Positions 31,493-40,466 of a stretch of DNA of 64,000 nucleotides are shown one piece after another (the first letter of the stretch is position 1; each line of letters starts with the position of its first letter). Below the pieces are notes generated by a model, which was not told where the DNA came from, made no database searches, and saw nothing but the letters and a program-made list of their open reading frames with translations. A program made the translations under genes and the position numbers. Source of the DNA: Anaerolineaceae bacterium. GTDB lineage: Bacteria; Chloroflexota; Anaerolineae; Aggregatilineales; Phototrophicaceae. The stretch covers positions 434,001 through 498,000 of the forward strand of contig JACKCF010000001.1 of the NCBI GenBank assembly GCA_020634165.1, given 5' to 3'.

Positions 31493-33814
31493 TTACTGCA
31501 CTGACAGATTCGCCAGACTGGCCAGCAGCTTTTTGACGCCATAGCGTTTGTCCTTGAACACGACCGTTACTTCTTCGTCATCCGTGATGACATGGCTCTC
31601 GACGACCATGCCATCACCGAACATAGGATGATATACACTCATGCCTGTGTGATACTGCGGCTCTGTCGGTGGCTCTGGCTCGCTGCCAGGGAACGGAATG
31701 ATCTTTTTGCGGACGGCATCATTGCCGCTGCTCTGCGTCTGACCACGCTGCAAATCCTGCCGCAGACGGTCCAGGCCGCTGCGCGCGATGCGGCGGTCAG
31801 TGTCATTTTTGATGGTCGGCTCCCAGGTGGTCATCTGCCGGAAGCTCTGATAACTGCGGTCGGTGTTGAGGCCGTTGGGCAGGCCGTCAGTCAGTTCTTC
31901 AGGGATGTCATAAAGGAAGTTGGAGCGTTCCCGTGCTTCACTGCCGCCCCAGGTCGTGCGCTTGAAGGCATAAGTCAGGTAGAGCCGTTCCATCGCGCGC
32001 GTGATGCCCACATACAGCAGCCGCCGTTCTTCCTCAATATCATCCATGCTTTCCATCGACCGGATGTGAGGCAGCAGGCCATCTTCCACACCCGTAATGA
32101 ACACAATCGGGAATTCCAACCCCTTGGCGGCATGCAGCGTCATCAACGTGATGCGATCTTCGCCTTCCGGCTGGGTATCGGCATCGGTCATCAGCGCCTG
32201 ATCGCCCAGGAAATCGGCTAGGCTGATTTCGTCCTCATCGGCCTGGACCAGCAGACCGCGCATTTCGTTCAGGTTGTCAGTGCGATCCGCTGCTTCCAGG
32301 TCATTTTCGCTGATTTCATGAATGTACAGGTTATAGCCAACATCACTGCTCACCCGATCAAAAAGCGTGACCAGCGGCGCATTGTTGGCGATTTCTCGCC
32401 ACTCAAATAACTGCTCACCAAAATCCTTGAACAGCTTTTCTGCCCGCGATCCCAGCGGGGTTTCCGCGCCTTCCATCAGCCTGAGCAGCGCCTCACCATA
32501 GCCTGTGTTGTTTTCCGTCGCCCAATACTGGAAGCTTTCCAGCGACTTTTTGCCGATGCCGCGCTTGGGCGTGTTGATAATGCGCGCAAAGCTGACGCGA
32601 TCATTGGGGTTTTGCACCACGCGCAGATAAGAGAGCATATCGCGGATTTCTCGCCGCTTATAGAAACCCACCCCACCGACCAGCGTATAGGGCATGCCTT
32701 CCTCGACGCAGGCCCTTTCCAGCGCCCGCGACTGCGGATTCGTGCGGTACATGACAGCGACATCACTGTAGTTATAACCGCGCCGCCGCAAGCCCTCAAT
32801 TTCCTCCATGACGTAGCGCGCTTCATAGCCATCGTCATAGGCTTCGTGCAGCGTAATCAGATCACCACCTGCGCGATCGGTGAAGAGGTGTTTAGGTGTG
32901 CGGTGCTTGTTCCGGCTGATGACCGCATTAGCCACATCCAGCACCACCTGCGTCGAGCGATAATTTTGCTCCAGCATGACGACGCTGGCATCCGGATAAT
33001 CCGTGCGGAAGCGCGCGACATTGCGATAATCGGCTCCACGAAACGCATAGATCGACTGGTCCTCATCGCCGACGACGAAGATATTGTTTTGCGGCGCACC
33101 AAATAGCTCAACCAGTTGATACTGAACCGTGTTCGTATCCTGGAACTCATCGACCAGCACCCAGGCGAACTTGCGCTGATATTTTTCTTGCAGCACCGGA
33201 TTATGCCGCAGTGCCAGCACCATCTGCACCAGCAAATCATCAAAGTCGAGCGCATTGCTATCCAGCAGAATCGACTGGTAACGTGGATAGACCCTGCTGA
33301 CAATTTCCGTGAAATAATCCTGTCCAACGTAGTTGTTCGGCAAAATCATTTCATTCTTCGCTGAAGAAATCGCGGCCAGCACCGCCCGCGGACTGAACTT
33401 CTTGCTTTCGATATTGAGTTCGTTCATCGCCTGGCCGACGGCATTGAGCTGGTCGTCAGTATCGTAAATGACGAAGTCCTGGTCATAAGGCGTAAAATCA
33501 TATTCCGTGCGCAGGATACGCGCACAGGTGGCATGGAACGTGCCTATTTGTAACCCGCGCGTATGCATACCAATGGCCGCCTGCACACGATGGCGCATTT
33601 CTGTCGCGGCCTTGTTGGTGAACGTCACCGCCATAATCGTATGGGGCGCGATCTGCATCTCATTGATAAGGTAGGCAATGCGGCGTGTCAGCACCCGTGT
33701 CTTACCACTCCCTGGCCCAGCCAACACCAGCACAGGACCACCAGCAGCAGTTACAGCGGCGCGCTGGCGGTCGTTCAATCCGGCTAGCAGGTCTCCGGTA
33801 GGGGGTTGGCTCAT
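31493..33814 (-). CDS. pcrA: UvrD/PcrA-family ATP-dependent DNA helicase
   Basis: 773 residues from the ATG at 33814, preceded by GAGGA; an ATG seven codons earlier lacks a site. SF1A motifs are in order: Walker A GPGSGKTRVL at about 33-42, DEE(D)-type LVDEFQDTN, GDEDQSIYAFRGAD, LEQNYRS, TLHAAKGLEF and ERRLLYVGITRA. The C-terminus has a Tudor-like strand set beginning GMSVYHPMFGDGMV, as in PcrA proteins that contact RNA polymerase. It unwinds DNA during nucleotide-excision and mismatch repair and replication restart. It is monocistronic. Confidence 0.93.
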   Translation of the reverse strand: MSQPPTGDLLAGLNDRQRAAVTAAGGPVLVLAGPGSGKTRVLTRRIAYLINEMQIAPHTIMAVTFTNKAATEMRHRVQAAIGMHTRGLQIGTFHATCARILRTEYDFTPYDQDFVIYDTDDQLNAVGQAMNELNIESKKFSPRAVLAAISSAKNEMILPNNYVGQDYFTEIVSRVYPRYQSILLDSNALDFDDLLVQMVLALRHNPVLQEKYQRKFAWVLVDEFQDTNTVQYQLVELFGAPQNNIFVVGDEDQSIYAFRGADYRNVARFRTDYPDASVVMLEQNYRSTQVVLDVANAVISRNKHRTPKHLFTDRAGGDLITLHEAYDDGYEARYVMEEIEGLRRRGYNYSDVAVMYRTNPQSRALERACVEEGMPYTLVGGVGFYKRREIRDMLSYLRVVQNPNDRVSFARIINTPKRGIGKKSLESFQYWATENNTGYGEALLRLMEGAETPLGSRAEKLFKDFGEQLFEWREIANNAPLVTLFDRVSSDVGYNLYIHEISENDLEAADRTDNLNEMRGLLVQADEDEISLADFLGDQALMTDADTQPEGEDRITLMTLHAAKGLEFPIVFITGVEDGLLPHIRSMESMDDIEEERRLLYVGITRAMERLYLTYAFKRTTWGGSEARERSNFLYDIPEELTDGLPNGLNTDRSYQSFRQMTTWEPTIKNDTDRRIARSGLDRLRQDLQRGQTQSSGNDAVRKKIIPFPGSEPEPPTEPQYHTGMSVYHPMFGDGMVVESHVITDDEEVTVVFKDKRYGVKKLLASLANLSVQ

Positions 33815-34015
33815 GATGTCCTCGCGGCGGGTCATGGGTGTGGATTGATGGGTATTGTAACAGAAATTATGATCTAAGGCAGGGCATGCAAATCAGCGTG
33901 TTACCGCCTGGATGTGATTCTGCGGGTATTTACGTAGATATCATCTGTTTCTAAGTTGTAGGCAGTATGATGCAGTCGATTAGGCCTGAAATGACTGCAA
34001 TTCGGAGTTAAGAGG

Positions 34016-34414
34016 GTGCAAAAACGATATTTTATCGTCAGAGAAGTTGCGAAAAATGAGTACGAAACGCGCGAAGTCTCATCTGATGTCGCGTTTGGTG
34101 TTCAGCAATTTGTGACGACAATGGGGCAATGTCGGCAGTCCGCTCAGGAAGAGTGGATCTTCTTCTTCATGTACATGAATATCTCGGTTGAGCACGCAAA
34201 CGATATTGCCAGTGTCATCGTAGATAAACTATGCAGTGAACACATGGACTGTTCGCGAGAAGTCGCGGCGACGATTGTTACCTCGAATGGCTGCAAGCCA
34301 GGTTACGACATGAACAGCGAAAGTGACCGTTACTCCGACAAACCCTCAAATGCAGCAACATTCCAAAGAACGACCTCGCCAAGCCCCTCAGCAGAAAATC
34401 CAACTTTGGATTAG
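34016..34414 (+). CDS. Hypothetical protein
   Basis: 132 residues from a GTG at 34016 with GGAG eight bases upstream. The N-terminal ~85 residues look folded (KRYFIVREVAKNEYETREV, then a helix VAFGVQQFVTTM and FMYMNISVEHANDIASVI); the last ~35 are Ser/Asn/Pro-rich and probably disordered. No family recognised. It converges with the STAS-like gene at 34470. Base use is typical but the reading is not strongly constrained, so it is a moderate call. Confidence 0.45.
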   Translation: MQKRYFIVREVAKNEYETREVSSDVAFGVQQFVTTMGQCRQSAQEEWIFFFMYMNISVEHANDIASVIVDKLCSEHMDCSREVAATIVTSNGCKPGYDMNSESDRYSDKPSNAATFQRTTSPSPSAENPTLD

Positions 34415-34469
34415 TCACATCCTTTTATAGACAGTTGACGCTGCCAAATAGCCCCAGGATCGTGACGGG

Positions 34470-34883
34470 TCAGCCTTGCGAGGCGACGCGGTTTTTACGT
34501 GCTGCCTGGAACTCTGCAACCATCAGTCGCGCTTCCGCCAGGTTAGCGGCTGTATAAAGCGGGAAGGGCAGACCTTCATTGATGCGAACATAGGTCTTGG
34601 CCAGCGACCGCGAAAACAGGTCACCCACAACGATCACCACCGAGGGATTTACCCCAAATCGTGTACGGACAGGCGCGAACATCGTCAGGAGGGATGCATT
34701 GGAACGGGCGTTGCTGGTCAGGTCCATGATGATGGCAACGCGGTCTGATGCGGTGGCAAGTTTCGTATACGCATTAACGGCGGCGTGGAGTTGCTCTATG
34801 TATTCGTTCTTTGTCCAGTTCCCGCTGAAGTTCCAATAGAATATTGAACCTCGGTCGTCCAGGATTTTATAGGACACTGGCAT
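34470..34883 (-). CDS. SpoIIAA/STAS-like protein, paralogue A
   Basis: 137 residues. The fold pattern is alternating beta strands and helices: SYKILDDRGSIFYWNFSGNW, then VAIIMDLTSNAR, helix, SVVIVVGDLFSR, and a C-terminal helix AARLMVAEFQAARK-like. It matches the product at 35023-35460 in the opening MPV-x-x-x-IL, the F-x-G-x-W turn, the central D-x-hydrophobic strand, the MFA motif, the VVIVVG strand and the A-x-x-LEEA/LAEA helix. Such domains often act in partner-switching or protein-protein signalling. It is single, with no kinase or phosphatase adjacent. Confidence 0.6.
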   Translation of the reverse strand: MPVSYKILDDRGSIFYWNFSGNWTKNEYIEQLHAAVNAYTKLATASDRVAIIMDLTSNARSNASLLTMFAPVRTRFGVNPSVVIVVGDLFSRSLAKTYVRINEGLPFPLYTAANLAEARLMVAEFQAARKNRVASQG

Positions 34884-35022
34884 GATGATAGACCCTTTGT
34901 TGACGCTGCTTTCTCTTCATGAAATTATTATTGCATAAGGTAACGAACGACTTTCCTAAAGATAATTACGGGAAAGTACGTAATTTTTGGCCATGCTTGT
35001 GACGCCACTTAGATCGTAAGCG

Positions 35023-35460
35023 TTAAGCAGTGCCCTCTTGCAAAGATGGGTTAGCATCACCATGTTCTTCAATGTGGCTGTTTATGATTTGCCATGCTTC
35101 TTCAAGGGACTTTGCCCCTCGGAGTTCGTATGGGAGTTTGGGATATAGGCGACCGAAACTATTGGTCATCACTTTGACGAACATGTTACCAATGACCACC
35201 ACCAGGACCATATTATTGGGGGATCGTTTTGAAGCGGCAGCAAACATAGATAGGGCTGGCGATTTTGCTTTCTCGGCTATATCAAAATCCAGAATGGTTG
35301 CGATGGGCGGTGTCATAAGTTGCTCACCAAATTGGATTCGGCGTTTTTCCTGAGATTTGTCTATAGCCCTAAAGTAGTCCTGGCTTTCCCATTCGCCTGT
35401 GAACTTAAAATGGGTGACATAGTAGGGTTCTTGCATGAGTATATGATGTTCGACGGGCAT
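35023..35460 (-). CDS. SpoIIAA/STAS-like protein, paralogue B
   Basis: 145 residues with a strong AGGAGG site before the ATG at 35460. It is the likely duplicate of the neighbour at 34470: MPVEHHILMQ, FKFTGEWESQDY, IATILDFDIA, LSMFAAA, MVLVVVIGNMF and AKSLEEAWQII. No catalytic residues. The pair is separated by 139 bases and probably has independent promoters. The relation to known STAS or PF11964-type folds needs profile comparison. Confidence 0.65.
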   Translation of the reverse strand: MPVEHHILMQEPYYVTHFKFTGEWESQDYFRAIDKSQEKRRIQFGEQLMTPPIATILDFDIAEKAKSPALSMFAAASKRSPNNMVLVVVIGNMFVKVMTNSFGRLYPKLPYELRGAKSLEEAWQIINSHIEEHGDANPSLQEGTA

Positions 35461-35668
35461 AGCGACCCCTCCTGATTTAGGTGGATAACGATAGATGCTG
35501 TTTTTTTATGGATTAAGGTGTCTTGCCAACGGAATTTTCCTTAATTGTTTTATATCATCAAAGTGGCGTAGATCATCTCTGTGTTAATACGGATTTGGCT
35601 CGCGCGAGCATGGGCGAATTAGGTTATGATTGACATATGATGCGACGACCTCCACGCGGCACAGGCAC

Positions 35669-36736
35669 ATGATGATCGAGCGTATGGCAACCACCATTGG
35701 CCGTTGGCTTAGTGTGATGCCCAGCGATCCTTTAAGGCGCTTGCAGTTGTCGTTGGCTGTGTTGGCGATCCTCACCATTGGCGCAATCATCGGCTTCATG
35801 ATCGTCGAGCAATATACCTTCGTCGATGCCCTCTATATGACGATCATCACCCTATCGACAGTTGGCTTTGGTGAAGTTCGCGGGGAGCTTTCTCCGCAAG
35901 GCCGTATATTTACCTCAATTTTGATCGTGCTGGGCATCGGCGTGGCAACTACGGCTGTGAGTAATGCCATCAGTATTGTCCTGGGGGAGCGCTGGGGCAT
36001 TCGCGTCAAAAAGCGTCAATTGGAGCAGGAACTGATGCAAATGAAAGATCATTACATCATCTGTGGTTATGGTCGTATGGGACGCCAGATTACGGCTGAC
36101 CTCAGGGCGCGTGATGAGCGGTTCGTTATTGTCGATGCCAATGAAGACATCGAAGAGCGCCTGATGGATATGGATGTGCCCTATGTGATCGGCGATGCCA
36201 CCCATGATGACATACTCGTTAAAGCCGGTATCAAAGAAGCGCGAGGACTGGTCGCCGCCCTCAATGACGACCCTGATAATGTGCTAACGGTGCTTTCTGC
36301 CCGGGAACTGAACCCGAAAATTTTCATCATTGCCCGTGTAACACGCATGGAAACCGAGAGCAAACTGAGGACGGCTGGGGCCAACCGCGTCATCAACCCT
36401 TACCAGATTGGCGGCCACCGAATGGCCCTGACGCTGCTGCGCCCCGCTGTCAACGATTTTCTGGAGCATATTTTTCACTTCGGCACAGATCGCAACATCG
36501 ACATTGGCCAGATTTTCGTACATGAGCAGTCACATCTCTCTGGCCAGACCATCGGCAACTGCGAGCTACGCCGCGAACATCAGGTAAATATCCTCGGCAT
36601 TCGTAAGGCGAACAACCAGCTCGTTATCACACCCAGTCCCCAGGAAGCCATTGAACTGGGGGATACGCTCATCGTGATTGGTCCATTGGAAGCGATCTAC
36701 AACCTCGAACGCCGCAACCAGGCAACTGATGCCTGA
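35669..36736 (+). CDS. Potassium channel with RCK (TrkA-N/TrkA-C) domains
   Basis: 355 residues from the ATG at 35669; other candidate starts are a TTG at 35630 and ATGs at 35672 and 35684, and none has a strong ribosome site. Two transmembrane helices flank a pore loop with filter TVGFG at about 64-68 in ITLSTVGFGEV. A cytosolic RCK domain starts near 125 with the Rossmann nucleotide site GYGRMGRQITADL, and TrkA-C lies at the end. This is the MthK-type arrangement: a K+ channel gated by ions or nucleotides, setting turgor and membrane potential. Confidence 0.9.
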   Translation: MMIERMATTIGRWLSVMPSDPLRRLQLSLAVLAILTIGAIIGFMIVEQYTFVDALYMTIITLSTVGFGEVRGELSPQGRIFTSILIVLGIGVATTAVSNAISIVLGERWGIRVKKRQLEQELMQMKDHYIICGYGRMGRQITADLRARDERFVIVDANEDIEERLMDMDVPYVIGDATHDDILVKAGIKEARGLVAALNDDPDNVLTVLSARELNPKIFIIARVTRMETESKLRTAGANRVINPYQIGGHRMALTLLRPAVNDFLEHIFHFGTDRNIDIGQIFVHEQSHLSGQTIGNCELRREHQVNILGIRKANNQLVITPSPQEAIELGDTLIVIGPLEAIYNLERRNQATDA

Positions 36737-36897
36737 TCCCGTTTTTGTACGGGTTTCCTTATAGGTTGCTTGTAGTCACAAAAATCCCGCAAAAATTGAG
36801 CAAACGTGCCCTCAGCGTCAGGTGCGTAGGCTGTTGTGTATGCTATGATCGTCCCTAAGTTCATCCGATAACCTGAAATCATCTCCAAGAGAAAACC

Positions 36898-37839
36898 ATG
36901 CTAGCGAGTACCCAAATGATTCGACAATTTACTGGTTTCCTGTGCATGTTTGGCCTGGCCCTGCTGATCGTACTGGCGCCTCAGCCAGCACAGGCCCAGG
37001 ATGAGTACACGGCCTATTGGAATGGCCAGTCACGCTTTACGATTTTGATTATGGGCCTCGACCGTCGCCCTAACGAGCATACCCTCCAGGTGCGCACCGA
37101 TGCCATCATGATCGCCAGTTATGACCCATCCACCAAGCAGTTGGGCATTCTCAGCATTCCCCGTGATATGCACTTTTCGCTGGTAGAAAATGGCGAATTG
37201 GCCCGCGTCAATACGCTGGTGCTGCGTGGCGAAAACATCCAGGAAGGCTATGGCCCCATCTACGCGATGGATACGCTGCAATATAACTTCGGCTTCTATA
37301 TCGATGCCTACATGCTCTTTGACTTCGATGCGTTCATCACACTGGTGGATGCCATCGGCGGTATTACGATTGATGTGCCGATGGCCATCTACGACCCGGA
37401 ATTCCCTGATATGGACTATGGCTTCGACCCATTTGAGGTCTCGCGCGGGGTTCAAGACTTCGATGGCTATGATGCGTTGCGTTATGCGCGCACCCGTCAT
37501 GGCGATAATGACTATCTTCGCGGCCAACGCCAACTGGCCGTGCTGGAAGCCATCTACGCCAAGTTGCAGGAGCCGGATACGCTCAATGGCGCTATCGACC
37601 AGATTCCGACCTTGCTGGACCAGCTATCGAGCAACTTCTATACCAATATCAATATCGAGGACGGTGTGCGGCTCGGCATCGAACTGGCTGGCCTGACGTT
37701 TGACGATGTTCACATGGGTGCGCTCAACGAAGCCTACAGCCTGGAAGTCAACCAGGGGCGTGATACCTCTCGCGTGCCGGATCGCGCGCTGCTGCCGGAA
37801 CTGCTCATCGAGGTATTTGGCGACAATTACGCTGGCTAA
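36898..37839 (+). CDS. LytR-CpsA-Psr (LCP) family protein
   Basis: 313 residues with a signal peptide at about 1-36 (cleavage AQA-Q). The LCP domain opens RFTILIMGLDRRPN and continues with RTDAIMIASYDPSTKQLGILSIPRD, YAMDTLQYNFGF and DGYDALRYARTRH, including the conserved Arg and Asp residues that bind polyprenyl pyrophosphate. LCP enzymes attach polymers such as teichoic acid or polysaccharide to the cell wall from lipid carriers outside the membrane. In a Gram-positive-like envelope this fits the sortase at 2468-3538. Confidence 0.92.
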   Translation: MLASTQMIRQFTGFLCMFGLALLIVLAPQPAQAQDEYTAYWNGQSRFTILIMGLDRRPNEHTLQVRTDAIMIASYDPSTKQLGILSIPRDMHFSLVENGELARVNTLVLRGENIQEGYGPIYAMDTLQYNFGFYIDAYMLFDFDAFITLVDAIGGITIDVPMAIYDPEFPDMDYGFDPFEVSRGVQDFDGYDALRYARTRHGDNDYLRGQRQLAVLEAIYAKLQEPDTLNGAIDQIPTLLDQLSSNFYTNINIEDGVRLGIELAGLTFDDVHMGALNEAYSLEVNQGRDTSRVPDRALLPELLIEVFGDNYAG

Positions 37840-37872
37840 CCTGAATCAGGACACAATCTGTATACAAAAAAG

Positions 37873-37893
37873 AGGGGCACTGCGCGTGCCCCT
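37873..37893 (+). terminator. Intrinsic terminator of the LCP gene
   Basis: AGGGGCAC/GTGCCCCT stem over a five-base loop, followed by TTTGTGTT, with an A-run of six before it. Confidence 0.85.
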
Positions 37894-38400
37894 TTGTGTT
37901 CGTCCGTCGGCCAGACAAGGAGAGATAGGTGGAGGTGAGAAGTTTCCACGACCGTGTGGGGTACGAAGTCGTGTCTTTGTCATTAATCAGGAGTCGTTGT
38001 CTGTTGTTCACACTGGCTGACGAGAACGCCGAGTTTCGCTAAATTAGTCGGTGTGGCATTCATACCTCGCGGGCTAGGAGTTGACGTCGGGAGCGCACTG
38101 TATATTGGCTTACAGGGTGTTGAGCACAGGCGTATGACATTGCGTTGCTGCGTATGGCTTGGGAAATGTAGGAAGTCCATGTCGTGCGCTCCTTCTGTCG
38201 TGTACTCATCTAACCTTACGATGCACAGACTATAGATCGCTGGTGTTGGCATCCTGTTGCTAACCTGTAAACCTTCGTAAACAATTTGCAAACTGCGGTT
38301 TACAATATCGACATGCCTTATCGGAAATACAACGTAAGCTATCGCAGCCTGCATTCGTCCAATAAGGTGGACCGTCGCAGCAGCTAAGAGAGGAACTGTT
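37894..38400. other. Long non-coding gap with inverted repeat
   Basis: About 500 bases without a supported gene; overlapping short frames on both strands lack ribosome sites and family likeness. GTAAACC (38267-38273) and GGTTTAC (38297-38303) form a 7-base inverted repeat 98 bases upstream of the 75-aa gene and could be an operator or terminator-antiterminator element. Confidence 0.45.
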
Positions 38401-38628
38401 ATGAACAAATCGTGGATGTGGAATAATGGCGCTGGTGTTCAGGGTGCTGTTATCGAAGAAGGCAAAGTTCGTTGGTTTAATGAGCCAGGATGTGCATGCA
38501 GCGGCAACGAAACCGAGCAGACCATTGCTGACTTCATTGAAAAAGGCCCGCGCTATTTGTTGCCCCCGGATGATGTCCTGGCAGAAATGCAGGATACGGC
38601 GCGTGCGCTGGCCGAGCAAGCAACCTGA
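38401..38628 (+). CDS. Small hypothetical protein (75 aa)
   Basis: GAGAGGAACTG lies just before the ATG. The product has a tryptophan-rich N-terminus (MNKSWMWNNGAGVQGAVIEE), a CxC pair (GCACSGN) at about residues 31-33 that might bind a metal, and a C-terminal helix (LAEMQDTARALAEQ). No family recognised. It lies immediately upstream of the tRNA-Ala promoter. It is plausible because of the strong site and balanced composition. Confidence 0.6.
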   Translation: MNKSWMWNNGAGVQGAVIEEGKVRWFNEPGCACSGNETEQTIADFIEKGPRYLLPPDDVLAEMQDTARALAEQAT

Positions 38629-38654
38629 GTTGCCTGCAATCGACCGATTTTATA

Positions 38655-38683
38655 TTGACATGTGACAGGTCCCTCTTTAGAAT
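38655..38683 (+). promoter_or_regulatory. Sigma-70-type promoter of tRNA-Ala
   Basis: TTGACA at 38655-38660, a 17-base spacer, then TAGAAT at 38678-38683. The tRNA begins 13 bases after the -10 box. Confidence 0.8.
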
Positions 38684-38695
38684 GAGGGCCATCTA

Positions 38696-38768
38696 GGGCC
38701 TATAGCTCAGCTGGGAGAGCGCTTCAATGGCATTGAAGAGGTCATGAGTTCGAGTCTCATTAGGTCCA
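38696..38768 (+). tRNA. tRNA-Ala (GGC)
   Basis: 73-base cloverleaf: acceptor stem GGGCCTA with TAGGTCC, D-arm TAGCTCAGCTGGGAGAGC, anticodon stem CTTCA/TGAAG with loop ATGGCAT (anticodon GGC), and T-arm containing GTTCGAGTC. The discriminator is A at 38768; CCA is not fully encoded (CCT follows). It has its own promoter. Confidence 0.95.
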
Positions 38769-39027
38769 CCTAAAGCAACTCTATTCGAACATTCCCCACT
38801 CATTCAAACAGATCATACTTTTCTAAAAAGCATTGCTTTTCCACAACGCAGTGCTTTTTCGCGTCTCCTTGATCCCAATCACGGTCTTTGCGGTGAATCG
38901 GAGGAGATTTCCCCTCTCCCGTCCATCTGAAGTCTCGCTGGTCCTGGCGGCCAGACCATTGCTTCAAGAGTAGCAGGCTCACTGTCTCTGAGCGATTTCG
39001 TTCAGAAAAGAGCAAGGAGATTGTTAA

Positions 39028-39132
39028 ATGACGAAGGTTTACGTACTTACGAACAATAAAGGTGGAATGGGCACCACACTATGGTGCCATTGTCAAAATG
39101 AGGTGTCCCATATGTCCGGCACTCTTGGCTAA
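39028..39132 (+). pseudogene. Truncated ParA-like ATPase N-terminus
   Basis: A strong AAGGAG site lies nine bases before the ATG. The first 17 residues, MTKVYVLTNNKGGMGTT, are those of a ParA/MinD-type deviant Walker A region (KGG-x-G-x-TT, with the second Lys missing). The frame then loses all similarity (LWCHCQNEVS) and stops after 34 codons. A small hairpin (GGCACCA/TGGTGCC at 39070-39088) sits just at the break, and the 154-bp repeat begins nine bases later. The rest of a ParA gene is not in the window, so this is a remnant left by deletion or insertion downstream of tRNA-Ala. Confidence 0.65.
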
Positions 39133-39250
39133 AGAAAAGAGCCGCCCTCAAAACGAGAAACGGCTCTGCCCACGACTTCATCTTAAATCTACGATCTGAT
39201 GCGTGTTCAAATCAGTAGCGTGAGAGGCTTACCCTTCGGCTAGAACCCTT
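39097..39250. repeat. Copy 1 of a ~150-bp direct repeat
   Basis: Starts AATGAGGTGTC and ends TAGAACCCTT. Aligned to 41235-41383 it is about 85% identical by eye over the full length with one small indel. It includes a hairpin AGAGCCG/CGGCTCT (39138-39167) which, on the minus strand, is followed by T-runs and acts as terminator of the DUF4179 gene. The two copies bracket the sigma/DUF4179 pair. Confidence 0.8.
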
Positions 39251-40466
39251 ATGGTAGCGAAATCGTAAACTCCCATAGTCCGGCATAGTGTTCACGTAGT
39301 GCATCAAACACTGCCATCCCGACTTCACTTTCGCCTAAACCCTCTGGCGATTCAATCACCTCATATCGCATCCCGTGTTCACCCAATTCAAACGTCACTA
39401 CGATCCCTTGTTCAGCTAATCGCTCACTGGCTGTTGCAAACAGTTCTGGCGTGTAGACATCTGGTATCGATGTTTGTAGACGGTCAACGGTGATCGTCAT
39501 CGTCTCATCCTCTGCCAGATAGGCCACCATAAATGATATTTTTGTGCAGCGTTCTACCATCTCTGGTGATGGCAACTGGATCAGTCCATAGCCTGATGGC
39601 AATCCCTCTCTGCCGTCAATCATGATGCGGGTATTCGGTTGCCAGTCACGCCCATCCGGTAGCTCAAAGCATAGTACAATTTCCGTCTGTGATGGAGCAA
39701 TTAACACCTCTTGCAAAGTGATGTCGATGTCGTTTTGGGTAATCGTCATATCTGGTTCAAGGATGATCGGTTCACTGGCCTTCAATTCCAGCGAAAAAAT
39801 AAACTCCCCTACATATGGAATGCTATGGATAAATTCATCCGGTACAGGACCAGGTGTTGGTGTTTGATCCGGCGGGATAATTAACATAGTCTGCATCGAT
39901 CCCCCGATTTCGACCACAAAGTCCAGCGAATAAATGCCTGATTCCGGTCTTTGAACGTCATGGTCAAACACAACTAATGAATCGCTATCAGGGTCGAGGC
40001 CAGCTTGTGTAAACATTCCCCCCATAGTGAAAAGGTCTTCACTACCCGTTTGGCGCAGCATCGTAGTAGAAAGCGGGTACATGGATCCATTCTCTGGGAG
40101 TAAATCCTCACCACCACTGATTGAATACCAGATAGCAACTCGATTCGTATCCATGTATGCTCTGCTGACCTTGACTGTCACGCCATTGATCGTCTGCTCC
40201 TGGTTAATCTCCTGAACAAGTCCCTGTTCAATCACGGCTTCCAATCCGGGGTCAGTAAGGGTTTGGAAAATGGCATACACGCCAATGCCCCCCAGCAGTA
40301 GCCCAATCACTGCCGCGATAATCAGCCTTAACGGGAGCCATTGTCGGCGTGTGGTAGCAGAACGCTTTCCAATAGTGTCATGAATCGCTTTTAAATAGTC
40401 CATATCGTCGGGTATATCCTTTTCTGCAATTGTGGTTAAGTGGTGTTTGAGTTGCTCATCATTCAT
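39249..40466 (-). CDS. DUF4179-type membrane protein, probable anti-sigma factor
   Basis: 405 residues from the ATG at 40466, which overlaps the sigma-factor stop by eight bases (coupled translation). A cytoplasmic N-terminal helix of about 45 residues (MNDEQLKHHLTTIAEK) can hold a sigma factor. One transmembrane helix follows at about 48-66 (LRLIIAAVIGLLLGGIGVY), then a large extracytoplasmic beta-rich region with the DUF4179 opening GVTVKVSRAYMDTNRVAIWY. DUF4179 proteins beside ECF sigma genes commonly act as membrane anti-sigma partners. No zinc-binding ZAS motif is visible, so the binding mode is inferred. Confidence 0.8.
   Translation of the reverse strand: MNDEQLKHHLTTIAEKDIPDDMDYLKAIHDTIGKRSATTRRQWLPLRLIIAAVIGLLLGGIGVYAIFQTLTDPGLEAVIEQGLVQEINQEQTINGVTVKVSRAYMDTNRVAIWYSISGGEDLLPENGSMYPLSTTMLRQTGSEDLFTMGGMFTQAGLDPDSDSLVVFDHDVQRPESGIYSLDFVVEIGGSMQTMLIIPPDQTPTPGPVPDEFIHSIPYVGEFIFSLELKASEPIILEPDMTITQNDIDITLQEVLIAPSQTEIVLCFELPDGRDWQPNTRIMIDGREGLPSGYGLIQLPSPEMVERCTKISFMVAYLAEDETMTITVDRLQTSIPDVYTPELFATASERLAEQGIVVTFELGEHGMRYEVIESPEGLGESEVGMAVFDALREHYAGLWEFTISLP

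Noticed and set aside
37983..38408. 141-codon minus-strand frame in the 37.9-38.4 kb gap
   Set aside because: No ribosome site, low-complexity composition, overlaps the start of the 75-aa gene.
38696..39020. tRNA-Ala as an integration (att) site with duplicated 3' end
   Set aside because: I searched the window by eye for a second copy of the tRNA 3' end and found none; an att site cannot be claimed from this window.
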